Source: Bacteroidales bacterium
Lineage (GTDB): Bacteria; Bacteroidota; Bacteroidia; Bacteroidales; Lentimicrobiaceae
Reading direction: 5' to 3'
Length of the DNA stretch: 64,000 nucleotides
NCBI GenBank assembly: GCA_016705005.1
Contig: JADIZB010000038.1
Location: 1 to 64,000, forward strand
Below, piece after piece: positions 8,277 to 17,846 of the stretch (position 1 is its first letter; every line of letters starts with the position of its first letter). The notes under the pieces were generated by a model. That model was not told the DNA's origin. It did not search any database and was given only the letters and a program-made list of their open reading frames with translations. A program made the position numbers and the translations under genes.

Positions 8277-9641
8277 ATGAGAACCCCTCTCCTTTTTATC
8301 ATTTCCATGTTTCTGATACTTCCGGTTTTTGCGCAGCATCAGAAAAAAGCTACCTCAGGAGCTGACATCATCAAACCTGTTGGTATTCTTCCTGGTCTTT
8401 CAGATGAAGAGTTGCTCGATGTGGTACAGCGCCAGACTTTCCGCTATTTCTGGGATTTCGCCCATCCGGTCAGCGGGTTGGCACGCGAACGAAGCAACGA
8501 AGCTTACGGATACGGAAACGAAGTTGTGACCACCGGCGGCACAGGTTTTGGCATCATGGCCACGGTGGTTGCCGTTGAACGGGGCTGGATCACCCGCGAC
8601 AGCGCAGCCCGTCATCTGCTCAAAATGGTTAAATTCCTCTCGAAATCAGATTCATATCATGGGGTTTTCCCGCACTGGCTCAATGGTTCAACCGGAAAAA
8701 CAATTCCCTTCAGCCGGAAAGACGATGGTGCTGACCTGGTTGAATCATCTTATCTGTTTCAGGGTCTTCTGACTGCCCGGCAATACTTTTCACACGATAA
8801 TCCGGTTGAATCTGAACTGAGAAACCGCATCAACTGGCTCTGGAGCGACATTGAATGGGACTGGTTTACCAGGGGCGGGCAGGAAGTACTCTACTGGCAC
8901 TGGAGCCCCAACAACGACTGGGCCATGAATTTCGCCGTAAGGGGATTTAATGAATGCCTGATCATGTATGTGCTCGCAGCAAGCGGAGAACGACACCCGG
9001 TGAGTCCGGCAGTCTACCATAATGGCTGGGCACAAAGCAACTTCTTCAAAAACGGAAAAGAGTTTTACGGAATAAAACTGCCACTGGGCTTTGATTATGG
9101 TGGTCCCCTGTTTTTTTCACATTACTCATTTCTCGGTCTGAATCCTAAAGGGCTCAAGGACCGATACGCCGATTACTGGGAACAGAACCGCAACCATACG
9201 CTGATCAACCATGCACATTGTGTTCAGAATCCGGATCATTTCAAAGGTTATGGCGAAAACTGCTGGGGACTCACTGCCAGCGACAACCACGAAGGCTACA
9301 ATGCACATTCACCCGATAATGACCTGGGTGTAATCTCACCTACTGCCGCTCTCTCAGCTTTTCCCTATACCCCTGAATTCTCGATGGCAGCCCTGAAGCA
9401 TTTTTACTATGATCTCGGAGATAAAATATGGAGTGAGTATGGTTTTGTGGATGCTTTCAACGAAAGCAAGGGATGGTATGCAAAATCACACCTTGCCATT
9501 GATCAGGGGCCGATCATTGTAATGATAGAGAATTATCGTTCAGCCCTGTTATGGAACCTGTTCATGAGTTGCCCCGAAATACAGCAGGGGCTCAGAAAAC
9601 TGGACTTCAGCACACCCTATCTGAACAACCAAAAGCAATAA
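8277..9641 (+). CDS. GH144-type beta-1,2-glucanase, first copy
   Basis: A 454-residue exported hydrolase with signal peptide MRTPLLFIISMFLILPVFAQ. The rest matches the glycoamylase-like (alpha/alpha)6-barrel fold of family GH144, whose characterised members are endo-beta-1,2-glucanases. Recognisable phrases are GILPGLSDEELLD, QRQTFRYFWDFAHPVSGLA, GGTGFGIMA, VERGWITR, HGVFPHW, YWHWSPNNDW and QGPIIVMIENYRS. First gene of a five-gene operon with 9-14 base gaps. A close paralogue follows 12 bases later. The catalytic acids cannot be assigned confidently by eye. Family assignment is strong; the substrate beta-1,2-glucan is inferred from the family. Confidence 0.85.
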   Translation: MRTPLLFIISMFLILPVFAQHQKKATSGADIIKPVGILPGLSDEELLDVVQRQTFRYFWDFAHPVSGLARERSNEAYGYGNEVVTTGGTGFGIMATVVAVERGWITRDSAARHLLKMVKFLSKSDSYHGVFPHWLNGSTGKTIPFSRKDDGADLVESSYLFQGLLTARQYFSHDNPVESELRNRINWLWSDIEWDWFTRGGQEVLYWHWSPNNDWAMNFAVRGFNECLIMYVLAASGERHPVSPAVYHNGWAQSNFFKNGKEFYGIKLPLGFDYGGPLFFSHYSFLGLNPKGLKDRYADYWEQNRNHTLINHAHCVQNPDHFKGYGENCWGLTASDNHEGYNAHSPDNDLGVISPTAALSAFPYTPEFSMAALKHFYYDLGDKIWSEYGFVDAFNESKGWYAKSHLAIDQGPIIVMIENYRSALLWNLFMSCPEIQQGLRKLDFSTPYLNNQKQ

Positions 9642-9653
9642 TATCGACGGTAT

Positions 9654-11087
9654 ATGATCCTGAAAATCAAACAACGCCTGATCATCCTTGCAGCAGTTCT
9701 GTTCTCTTGCAGTATGACATCCATTGCCCAGAATGATAAAGGTGCTTACTTTCCTGATTCCATCACTCCCGTAGGAATCATACCTGGTCTTTCTGATGCT
9801 GATTTGCTTGAAACTGTTCAGCGGCAAACATTCCGCTTTTTCTGGCATGGTGCACATCCCGTAAGCGGACTTGCCCTTGAAAGGAGTAATACGGTAAAAG
9901 CTGAGCACTACTGGGACTATATCAATGAAGCATGGGATGAGCCCAACCTCAGCAAATCCGACTTCGGACCGGATGCCTGTGCCATAGGAGGAACAGGATT
10001 CGGTATCATGGGCACCATTGTCGCTGTTGAAAGAGGCTGGATAGGAAGAGACACTGCTGTGGGACGCCTGATTCAGATGGCTGATTTTCTGATCAATGCA
10101 GATTGCTATCATGGAATATACCCGCATTTTATGCATGGCACTACAGGCAAGACCATTAAATTCGACAGGCTCGACGATGCAGCCGACCTGGTTGAGACCT
10201 CCTACCTGCTGATGGGTTTCCTTTGTGCACGTGAATACTTCAACAATGATACCCGTGAGGAAAAATACCTCCGCAAACGGATTACCCAAATGTGGAATGC
10301 TTCCAACTGGAACTGGCATACCAATGGTGAAAACAAACTTTACTGGCACTGGAGTCCCAACAACGGTTTTGATATGAATTTCCCCATCTGGGGATGGAAT
10401 GAATGCCTGATTACTTACATTATGGCAGCGTCAAGTCCATACCATTCAATCTCCAAATCTGTGTATGACGGAACCTGGGCAGGCAGCAGCGGATTTAAAA
10501 ACGGCAAATCCTATTATGGTATACGGTTACCCTTAGGAAATTACGATATGGGTGGACCTTTATTTTTTGAACAATATACCTTTACGGGCATTGATCCGAA
10601 CGGACTTACGGATTCGCTCGGGAACGACTATCTGGAGCAATGTCGCAACCATACACTGATCAACAGGGCTTACTGTATTGAGAATCCAAAGAAATACACA
10701 GGATATGGTGAAAATTGCTGGGGACTTACTGCCGGAGACTCCTACAAAGGTTACGTTGCCCACTGCCCGGAAACTGATTTCGGTGTAATTCAGCCAACGG
10801 CCGCCATCTCATCCATACCTTATACCCCGGAATACTCCATGCAGGCTCTCAGACACTTCTACTACCAACTGGGCGATAAAATCTGGAGTGATTACGGATT
10901 TACCGATGGTTTCAGCGAATCGCACGACTGGTATGCCCAAAGTCACCTTGCCATTGACCAGGGCCCCATTGTTGTAATGATTGAAAATTACCGGAGCGGC
11001 CTGATCTGGAAACTTTTCATGCAAATTCCGGATATTCAGAAAGGATTGAAGAAACTGGGATTTTCGAACAGATATACAAAGAACTAA
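9654..11087 (+). CDS. GH144-type beta-1,2-glucanase, second copy
   Basis: A 477-residue paralogue of the gene just upstream, sharing the same blocks in the same order (GIIPGLSDADLLE, QRQTFRFFWHGAHPVSGLAL, GGTGFGIMG, HGIYPHF, YWHWSPNNGF, QGPIVVMIENYRSG). The N-terminus MILKIKQRLIILAAVLFSCSMTSIAQ is a signal peptide; the Cys lies after LFS, which is not a good lipobox. Compared with the first copy it has an extra stretch of about 20 residues between ALERSN and GGTGFG (HYWDYINEAWDEP), which may shape the substrate cleft. The tandem copies probably differ in product length or location rather than in linkage. Confidence 0.85.
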   Translation: MILKIKQRLIILAAVLFSCSMTSIAQNDKGAYFPDSITPVGIIPGLSDADLLETVQRQTFRFFWHGAHPVSGLALERSNTVKAEHYWDYINEAWDEPNLSKSDFGPDACAIGGTGFGIMGTIVAVERGWIGRDTAVGRLIQMADFLINADCYHGIYPHFMHGTTGKTIKFDRLDDAADLVETSYLLMGFLCAREYFNNDTREEKYLRKRITQMWNASNWNWHTNGENKLYWHWSPNNGFDMNFPIWGWNECLITYIMAASSPYHSISKSVYDGTWAGSSGFKNGKSYYGIRLPLGNYDMGGPLFFEQYTFTGIDPNGLTDSLGNDYLEQCRNHTLINRAYCIENPKKYTGYGENCWGLTAGDSYKGYVAHCPETDFGVIQPTAAISSIPYTPEYSMQALRHFYYQLGDKIWSDYGFTDGFSESHDWYAQSHLAIDQGPIVVMIENYRSGLIWKLFMQIPDIQKGLKKLGFSNRYTKN

Positions 11088-11101
11088 CCGATTCACCGGA
11101 A

Positions 11102-13612
11102 ATGAAATCAATGAACCGGAATCCGAAACGAGCTTTAGCATCAGCACTGCTGATACTATTTACGTTTACAGGTTTTACGGCAATTCCTGAGGATATCGGT
11201 CGTATTATTCATTGGCACAAAACCGGGACTGGTCTTGAAGGAAAGACGGAAAGGGCCTTTTTCAACATACAGGTATGTAACAAACACATCATCAGGGTCC
11301 GGGTTTCACAAAAGGAAACCATGAGCAATTTCTCTTATCTGCTCGATCCGGAATATAAGCCTCAGAAAACCGGATTCAGTGTTTCACGTGCCGGAAACAA
11401 ACTGATTGTTTCGACCGATTCTCTGACTGCCGAAATTGAGATGGAACCTTCATTCAGAATTATCTTTAAAGATACCGGAGGCAATGTGATCAATGAAGAT
11501 TCAGGGGGCAAAGGTTTTGGCTACAGTTTTAACGGCAACCGAACCAACCTTTATAAGAAACTGCAGCCAGGCGAGCGTTTTACCGGTCTGGGAGAAGTAT
11601 TGGGTAACCTCGACAAACGCGGGTCGGCATTTACGCTGAACAATACCGACACATACAAATACGGTGATCCCCGACTTCCGATGTACACCAATGTCCCGTT
11701 TTATATTGGCATTCACAGCAATCAGGTTTATGGCCTGTTTTATCACAACACCTACAAAACTTTCTTCAATTTTGGTGTTTCAACACCTGAATTTGCCTCA
11801 ATCACGGGCGATGGCGGGGATATCGATTACTTCTTTATTTACGATAACAGCATTGCCGGTATCCTCAGGAATTATTCTTTGCTGACCGGCAGAATGCCTC
11901 TGCCTCCCCTCTGGAGCCTGGGATATCACCAGAGCCGTTGCAGTTATTTTCCACAGAACGAAGTACTTGACATAGCCGAAACATTCAGGACTAGGAAAAT
12001 CCCTGTAGACTGTATCGTTCTCGATGCCGATTACCTCTGGGAATATGAACCATTCAGAATCAATCTGAAGCGATTCCCGGATATGCCCGGATTAACAGCA
12101 AAACTCAGCAAACTCGGCATAGAAGTAACCGCTTCGGTGAATCCGGGAATCAAAATTGACAGCACCTATTTTGCACATAACGACGGACTGAAGAAGGATA
12201 TTTTTGTGAAGTATGCTGACGGCAGTCTTTATACTGCGGAGATTGCACCCAGTCTGAACAATTTTGTGGATTTCACCAACCCGTTGGGCAGACAATGGTG
12301 GGCAGACAACATGAAATTTCTACCCGACAATGGCATTCACGGCTACTGGAATGACATGAATGAGCCCGCAGTAGGAGCCTCATACCTCCCTGATAATCTG
12401 TTATTTGATTTCGACGGACACAAAGCCGATGCCCTCGAAGCCAAGAATGTTTACGGTATGCAAATGGCCCGTTCATCCTATGAATCAGCATTGAAATACG
12501 GGGAAGGAAGACGCCCGTTTATCCTTACCAGGAGCGGTTTTGCCGGGGTTCAGCGGTATGCAGCTGTCTGGACAGGCGATAATACCGCGGACGATGAATT
12601 TATCCCTGGCGGGGCTTTACTCAACACCCAGATGGGTCTCTCCGGGATTCCTTTTACAGGGGATGATATCGGAGGTTATATCGGCACCACATCAAAGGAA
12701 TTGTTCATACGATGGATCGAAACAGGTGTTTTTCAACCTTTTGTCCGCAACCACAAGGAATCCTATGCTGCGGCCAACGAACCATGGGCTTATGGATCTG
12801 AAGCCGAGGCCATTGCCCGTGAATTCATCGGGTTTCGCTATAAACTGATGCCTTACATATACTCAACATTCTATGAAACCAGCAACACCGGAATGCCGGT
12901 TGTAAGAAGTCTTTGTATTGACAATCCGTTTAACACTCAGGTATACAGCCTTCATTATCAGTACCAGTTTATGCTGGGAGAGGCACTGATGGTAGTGCCG
13001 GTAACGACAAAGGAAGAAACCAGGCAACTCTATCTGCCACCCGGGCTGTGGTATGATGTATATAACGATCGTACTTATACCGGAGACAGTGAAATCAGCG
13101 TTAAATGTCCCATTTACAGAATTCCGGTATTTGTTAAGGCTTCATCGGTTCTGCCGGTGCAAAGCCTTGTTCAGACTACAGCAGAGCAGCCTTCTGACAC
13201 CCTGCAGATACATATTTATAAAGGTTCTGAGAACAATTCCTTTCTGCTTTATGAAGATGACGGCCTGACGTTTGATTATAAGGAGAAGCATTTCAGGAAA
13301 CAACAGATTGATTACCTGGCCGGTGAAAACGTGGTTTTGTTCAGGAAACCGGAAGGCAGCTTTCAGTCCCGCTACAAACACCACCAGCTGATTCTTCATG
13401 GATTCGGGGCTGAGATCAGTCAGGTGATCGTGAACGGGCAAACCGAAAATCTCAAAATCTCAGAATCAGCTATTTTAAATCCTCTGAAAGCACTGGAACC
13501 TGTATATGAGGCCACTTATTACAAACTAATCAGCTCAGACCAGGGAATTCCGGAGGTGAAAACGGTGTTGATGAAAAATACAAATAATGAAATCAGGGTT
13601 GAACTGAATTAA
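11102..13612 (+). CDS. GH31 alpha-glycosidase
   Basis: An 836-residue exported GH31 enzyme, likely an alpha-glucosidase or alpha-xylosidase. Signal-peptide-like residues run from about 5 to 27; a second Met at residue 4 is an equally good start. The GH31 N-terminal beta domain is followed by a barrel with PLWSLGYHQSRCSY, then the nucleophile D418 in GYWNDMNEP, the acid/base D493 in VWTGDNTADD and a C-terminal beta region. It sits third in the hydrolase operon, 14 bases after the second GH144. Since GH31 enzymes cut alpha linkages, its presence suggests the substrate carries alpha-linked glycosyl groups or that the operon handles more than one glycan. Confidence 0.85.
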   Translation: MKSMNRNPKRALASALLILFTFTGFTAIPEDIGRIIHWHKTGTGLEGKTERAFFNIQVCNKHIIRVRVSQKETMSNFSYLLDPEYKPQKTGFSVSRAGNKLIVSTDSLTAEIEMEPSFRIIFKDTGGNVINEDSGGKGFGYSFNGNRTNLYKKLQPGERFTGLGEVLGNLDKRGSAFTLNNTDTYKYGDPRLPMYTNVPFYIGIHSNQVYGLFYHNTYKTFFNFGVSTPEFASITGDGGDIDYFFIYDNSIAGILRNYSLLTGRMPLPPLWSLGYHQSRCSYFPQNEVLDIAETFRTRKIPVDCIVLDADYLWEYEPFRINLKRFPDMPGLTAKLSKLGIEVTASVNPGIKIDSTYFAHNDGLKKDIFVKYADGSLYTAEIAPSLNNFVDFTNPLGRQWWADNMKFLPDNGIHGYWNDMNEPAVGASYLPDNLLFDFDGHKADALEAKNVYGMQMARSSYESALKYGEGRRPFILTRSGFAGVQRYAAVWTGDNTADDEFIPGGALLNTQMGLSGIPFTGDDIGGYIGTTSKELFIRWIETGVFQPFVRNHKESYAAANEPWAYGSEAEAIAREFIGFRYKLMPYIYSTFYETSNTGMPVVRSLCIDNPFNTQVYSLHYQYQFMLGEALMVVPVTTKEETRQLYLPPGLWYDVYNDRTYTGDSEISVKCPIYRIPVFVKASSVLPVQSLVQTTAEQPSDTLQIHIYKGSENNSFLLYEDDGLTFDYKEKHFRKQQIDYLAGENVVLFRKPEGSFQSRYKHHQLILHGFGAEISQVIVNGQTENLKISESAILNPLKALEPVYEATYYKLISSDQGIPEVKTVLMKNTNNEIRVELN

Positions 13613-13621
13613 AATCCCACG

Positions 13622-15367
13622 ATGAAAAAACTACTTTTTCTGCTGACAGGTATATTCCTCTTTTCCGGAACAATATCAGTGTACTCACAACAAAACACTT
13701 ATTGCAATCCGATGAACCTGGATTATGGTTACACTCCGATCCCGAATTTCTCGGACTGGGGAAAACACCGGGCGACAGCTGACCCTGTCATCACCTTGTA
13801 CAAGGGCGACTACTATCTTTTTTCAACCAATCAGTGGGGCTATTGGTGGAGCTCTGACCTGAGCAACTGGAATTTCGTCGCACGCTCGTTCCTGAAGCCT
13901 TATCATAAGGTGTACGACGATCTGTGTGCCCCGGCGGTCTGGGTTCAGGGCGATACTCTGCTTGTTTTCGGTTCAACCTATTCGTCGTCGTTTCCGATCT
14001 GGATGAGTACAAATCCGAAAGCCAATGAATGGAAAGAGGCCATCGACTCGCTCGAAATCGGGGGATGGGATCCCTCCTTTTTTACCGATGATGACGGAAA
14101 ACTCTATATGTACAATGGCAGCAGCAATAATTTTCCTATCTATGGCATTGAGCTGAACAGAAAAACATTCCGGCCCTACGGAACCCGAAAAGAATTGCTG
14201 CTGTTGAATGAAAAACGCTTTGGGTGGCACCGGTTTGGTGAGCACATGGACAATACTTTTCTCAACCCTTTCATTGAGGGTGCCTGGATGAACAGGCACA
14301 ATGGCAAATATTACCTGCAGTACGGTGCTCCGGGAACAGAATTCAGTGGCTATGCCGATGGAGTGGCTGTGAGTGACCGCCCCCTTGGAAATTTCGTACA
14401 CCAGCCCCTGCCCTTCTCCTATAAACCCGGGGGATTCGCCCGTGGGGCAGGACATGGGGCTACTTTTGCCGATAATTATGGCAACTACTGGCACATCAGT
14501 ACCATTGCAATTTCTGTAAAGAATAATTTTGAACGAAGACTGGGTTTGTGGCCTGCCGGGTTCGACAGCGATGATATAATGTATTGTAACACAACTTTTG
14601 GCGATTACCCACACTACCTGCCCAAAGGCAAGGCAAACCACCTCGAAAGCCGTTTCACCGGCTGGATGCTGCTGAATTACAACAAGCCTGTAACCGTTTC
14701 GTCAACCTATGGCGGATTTTATCCGAACAATGCCGTGGACGAGGACATCAGAACCTATTGGTCAGCCGCTACTTCCGGGAAAAACGAGTGGATCATCAGT
14801 GACCTTGGAGCCCTGTGTACTGTAAATGCCATTCAAATCAATTATGCCGATCAGGATGCTGAATTTCTGGGTAAAAGTTCAGGTGTATTTCATCAGTACA
14901 GGATATGGAGTTCCTCCGATGGAAAAAAATGGCAGCTGATTGTTGACAAAAGCAGGAATGATAAGGATGTGCCACACGATTATACCGAACTTGACAAGCC
15001 TGTGGAAAGCCGGTTTATCAAACTTGAAAACCTCCATATGCCCACCGGGAAATTTGCCATCAGCGGACTGAGGGTTTTTGGCAAAGGCCATGGCAGCATC
15101 CCGGAGAAGGTGAAAGAACTGATTGTTCTCCGCACCGAAAATGACAAAAGAAGTGCCTGGCTGAAATGGCCGGTGGTTGACAATGCGACAGGCTATAATA
15201 TCTATCTGGGCACTGCGCCTGAAAAACTCTACAATTGCATCATGGTACTTGGCCGGAACGAATACTGGCTGAAGACCATGGACAAAGACCTGCCTTTCTA
15301 TTTCACCATAGAAGCCTTCAATGAAAATGGAATCTCGGAAAGAACACAAATCATCAAATCAGAATAA
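13622..15367 (+). CDS. GH43-like five-bladed propeller hydrolase with F5/8C module
   Basis: A 581-residue exported protein with signal peptide MKKLLFLLTGIFLFSGTISVYSQ. Residues 45-330 form a GH43-like propeller with the expected acid triad: D54 in ATADP, D150 in GGWDPSFF and E219 in NPFIEGAW. A discoidin (F5/8 type C) carbohydrate-binding module follows at about 335-490 and a fibronectin III-like domain at about 495-575. Family members remove alpha-L-arabinose, beta-xylose or beta-galactose units. It is the fourth gene in the operon, nine bases after the GH31 gene. The exact activity cannot be called. Confidence 0.75.
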   Translation: MKKLLFLLTGIFLFSGTISVYSQQNTYCNPMNLDYGYTPIPNFSDWGKHRATADPVITLYKGDYYLFSTNQWGYWWSSDLSNWNFVARSFLKPYHKVYDDLCAPAVWVQGDTLLVFGSTYSSSFPIWMSTNPKANEWKEAIDSLEIGGWDPSFFTDDDGKLYMYNGSSNNFPIYGIELNRKTFRPYGTRKELLLLNEKRFGWHRFGEHMDNTFLNPFIEGAWMNRHNGKYYLQYGAPGTEFSGYADGVAVSDRPLGNFVHQPLPFSYKPGGFARGAGHGATFADNYGNYWHISTIAISVKNNFERRLGLWPAGFDSDDIMYCNTTFGDYPHYLPKGKANHLESRFTGWMLLNYNKPVTVSSTYGGFYPNNAVDEDIRTYWSAATSGKNEWIISDLGALCTVNAIQINYADQDAEFLGKSSGVFHQYRIWSSSDGKKWQLIVDKSRNDKDVPHDYTELDKPVESRFIKLENLHMPTGKFAISGLRVFGKGHGSIPEKVKELIVLRTENDKRSAWLKWPVVDNATGYNIYLGTAPEKLYNCIMVLGRNEYWLKTMDKDLPFYFTIEAFNENGISERTQIIKSE

Positions 15368-15376
15368 ACAGCGTAT

Positions 15377-17668
15377 ATGAAAAAAATCAGTATCCTTATT
15401 TCAGCCATCATGGCTGTAAGCATCATGCAAATAAAGGCACAGCCGTTGCCTGATGAAATCAGAATGAACCAGTTTGTCAAAGAACTGATGTCAAAAATGA
15501 CACTCGAAGAGAAGATAGGACAGTTAAACCTGCCCGGTGCCGGTGACATTACGACAGGTCAGACAGCCAGTTCTGATATCGGTAAGAAAATCATCGAAGG
15601 AAGTGTCGGGGGGCTCTTTAACATCAGTTCTGTTGCCAAAATACGTGGTGTTCAGCAGGTAGCGGTTGAGAAAAGCCGGCTGAAGATACCTCTGATCTTT
15701 GGAATGGATGTCATCCACGGCTATAAATCGGTATTCCCTATTCCACTGGGATTATCCTGCTCCTGGGATATGAACCTGATTGAACAGAGTGCCCGTATTG
15801 CAGCGCAGGAAGCCAGTGCCGATGGCATTTGCTGGACTTTCTCACCAATGGTCGACATCAGTCGTGATCCGCGCTGGGGCCGTATCGCTGAAGGAAGCGG
15901 TGAAGATCCTTACCTGGGCAGCGAAATAGCAAAAGCAATGGTGAGGGGTTATCAGGGAAAGGACCTATCGGCCAACAACACCATTATGGCTTGTGTTAAG
16001 CATTACGCTCTTTACGGAGCTCCGGATGCCGGACGCGATTATAATACCGTTGATATGAGTCACCAACGCATGTACAATGAATATTTTCCACCATACAAGG
16101 GTGCCATTGATGCCGGCTCAGGCAGTGTGATGGCTTCATTCAATGAAGTTGACGGTATTCCGGCAACAGCCAGCAAATGGCTTATGACTGAGGTTTTACG
16201 TAACCAATGGGGTTTTAATGGTTTCATTGTCACCGATTATACCGGGATCAACGAAATGATTGACCATGGAATGGGCGACCTGAAAACCGTTTCGGCGCTT
16301 GCACTGAAAGCAGGCATTGATATGGACATGGTGGGCGAAGGCTTTCTGACAACATTGAAACAGTCGCTCGCTGAGGGTAAAGTCACCATGGACCAGATAG
16401 ATGCTGCCTGCCGCAGGATTCTGGAAGCCAAATACAAACTTGGTCTTTTTGAGGATCCTTACCGTTACTGTGATTTAAAACGCCCAGCGACTGAAGTATA
16501 TACCGACGCCAATCGCATGCAGGCCCGAAAAACAGCCGCCCATAGCTTTGTTTTACTTAAAAACGAGGGTAACATCCTGCCTTTGAAAAAAGATGCAAGG
16601 ATCGCCCTGGTCGGACCGCTGGCCGACAACCGCCTCAATATGTGCGGAACCTGGACGGTAGCCGGTGATTTTGAAAAAGCCATTTCGGTAAAGGATGGCA
16701 TTAGCATGGTGACAGGAAAACCTGAATTGATTAATTACGCCAAAGGGTCCAATATCGTTGCTGATTCTGCACTTGAAGCCAGAATCGGAATGTTTGGCAA
16801 AACAACCGGCAGGGACAGCCGGCCGGCTGAAATTGTGATTTCTGAAGCGGTAAAGGCTTCACAGAATGCCGATGTTATCGTTGCCGTGATGGGTGAAGCT
16901 GCTGAATCGAGCGGAGAAAGCTCAAGTATGTCGAACATTGAACTACCTGAAAACCAGCGCGACTTGCTAAAAGCGTTGCTTAACACCGGCAAACCAGTGG
17001 TAATGGTACTCTTTGCCGGAAGACCAATGGCCATCAAATGGGAGCACGAAAATGTGCCAGCCATACTCGATGTTTGGTTTGGAGGAAGTGAAGCCGGCGC
17101 CGCTGTGGCCGATGTACTTTTTGGTGATGTCGTCCCCTCTGGTAAACTCACCACAACCTTTCCGCAAAATACCGGACAGATTCCCATCCATTACAACCAT
17201 AAAAATACCGGCAGGCCGCTTGCTGAAGGGCAATGGTTCAGTAAATTCCGTTCTAATTATCTTGATGTCTCCAATGAAGCCCTTTATCCTTTCGGATACG
17301 GACTCAGCTATACCAGTTTTACATACAGTGATCTTGTCCTGAGCAGCACCACAATGAAACCTGGAGGAAAAATTAATGTGAGTGTCAAAATTTCAAATAC
17401 GGGTAACTTCGATGGTGAAGAAGTCGTACAGCTGTATATCCGCGATATGGTTGGAACTACAACCAGACCTGTAAAAGAGTTGAAAGACTTTACCAAGCTG
17501 ATGATTAAAAAAGGTGAAACCCGCTCGGTTACATTCACCATCGACGAAGAGGATCTTAAATTCTATAACTATGACCTCAAGCATGTTGCCGAAGCAGGGG
17601 ATTTTAAGGTCTTTGTAGGGGGGAATTCAAGGGACGTCAAAGCAGCAGATTTTGTGTTGACAGAATAA
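15377..17668 (+). CDS. bglX: GH3 beta-glucosidase, BglX type
   Basis: A 763-residue periplasmic GH3 enzyme with signal peptide MKKISILISAIMAVSIMQIKA. It has the BglX order of domains: a TIM barrel with LIFGMDVIHG, WGRIAEGSGEDPYL and KHYALYG, the nucleophile D287 in GFIVTDYTG, a Rossmann-like second domain with VALVG/ALVGPLADN and GESSSMSNIELPENQ, and a C-terminal fibronectin III-like domain from about 660. It would release glucose from beta-gluco-oligosaccharides, and with two GH144 genes upstream, sophoro-oligosaccharides are the likeliest substrate. Last gene of the operon, followed by a strong terminator. Confidence 0.85.
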   Translation: MKKISILISAIMAVSIMQIKAQPLPDEIRMNQFVKELMSKMTLEEKIGQLNLPGAGDITTGQTASSDIGKKIIEGSVGGLFNISSVAKIRGVQQVAVEKSRLKIPLIFGMDVIHGYKSVFPIPLGLSCSWDMNLIEQSARIAAQEASADGICWTFSPMVDISRDPRWGRIAEGSGEDPYLGSEIAKAMVRGYQGKDLSANNTIMACVKHYALYGAPDAGRDYNTVDMSHQRMYNEYFPPYKGAIDAGSGSVMASFNEVDGIPATASKWLMTEVLRNQWGFNGFIVTDYTGINEMIDHGMGDLKTVSALALKAGIDMDMVGEGFLTTLKQSLAEGKVTMDQIDAACRRILEAKYKLGLFEDPYRYCDLKRPATEVYTDANRMQARKTAAHSFVLLKNEGNILPLKKDARIALVGPLADNRLNMCGTWTVAGDFEKAISVKDGISMVTGKPELINYAKGSNIVADSALEARIGMFGKTTGRDSRPAEIVISEAVKASQNADVIVAVMGEAAESSGESSSMSNIELPENQRDLLKALLNTGKPVVMVLFAGRPMAIKWEHENVPAILDVWFGGSEAGAAVADVLFGDVVPSGKLTTTFPQNTGQIPIHYNHKNTGRPLAEGQWFSKFRSNYLDVSNEALYPFGYGLSYTSFTYSDLVLSSTTMKPGGKINVSVKISNTGNFDGEEVVQLYIRDMVGTTTRPVKELKDFTKLMIKKGETRSVTFTIDEEDLKFYNYDLKHVAEAGDFKVFVGGNSRDVKAADFVLTE

Positions 17669-17688
17669 CTGTCGCCCAACAGTATTCA

Positions 17689-17724
17689 AATACCTGCAAC
17701 TGAAAGATTGCAGGTATTTTTTTT
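17689..17724 (+). terminator. Rho-independent terminator after the hydrolase operon
   Basis: The 11-bp perfect stem AATACCTGCAA / TTGCAGGTATT, with loop CTGAAAGA, is followed by a run of T. It ends the operon 20 bases after the GH3 stop codon. Confidence 0.85.
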
Positions 17725-17846
17725 GATATTTGATTCTGAAAACAAATTCTCTTAAATAAAAATGTACTTTTATTGCTTATCGTGAGAAAATTGGCCCAAT
17801 TAATTATAAAAAGATGATTATCCGTCATTTATAAACCAAATCAGTG

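Noticed and set aside
9549..10349. Long antisense frame of 266 codons opposite the second GH144 gene
   Set aside because: The plus strand carries a clear, conserved GH144 protein. The reverse frame has no recognisable motif and follows the codon bias of the sense gene.
13973..14641. Antisense frame of 222 codons opposite the GH43-like gene
   Set aside because: The sense protein has the GH43 acid triad. The antisense frame is a shadow.
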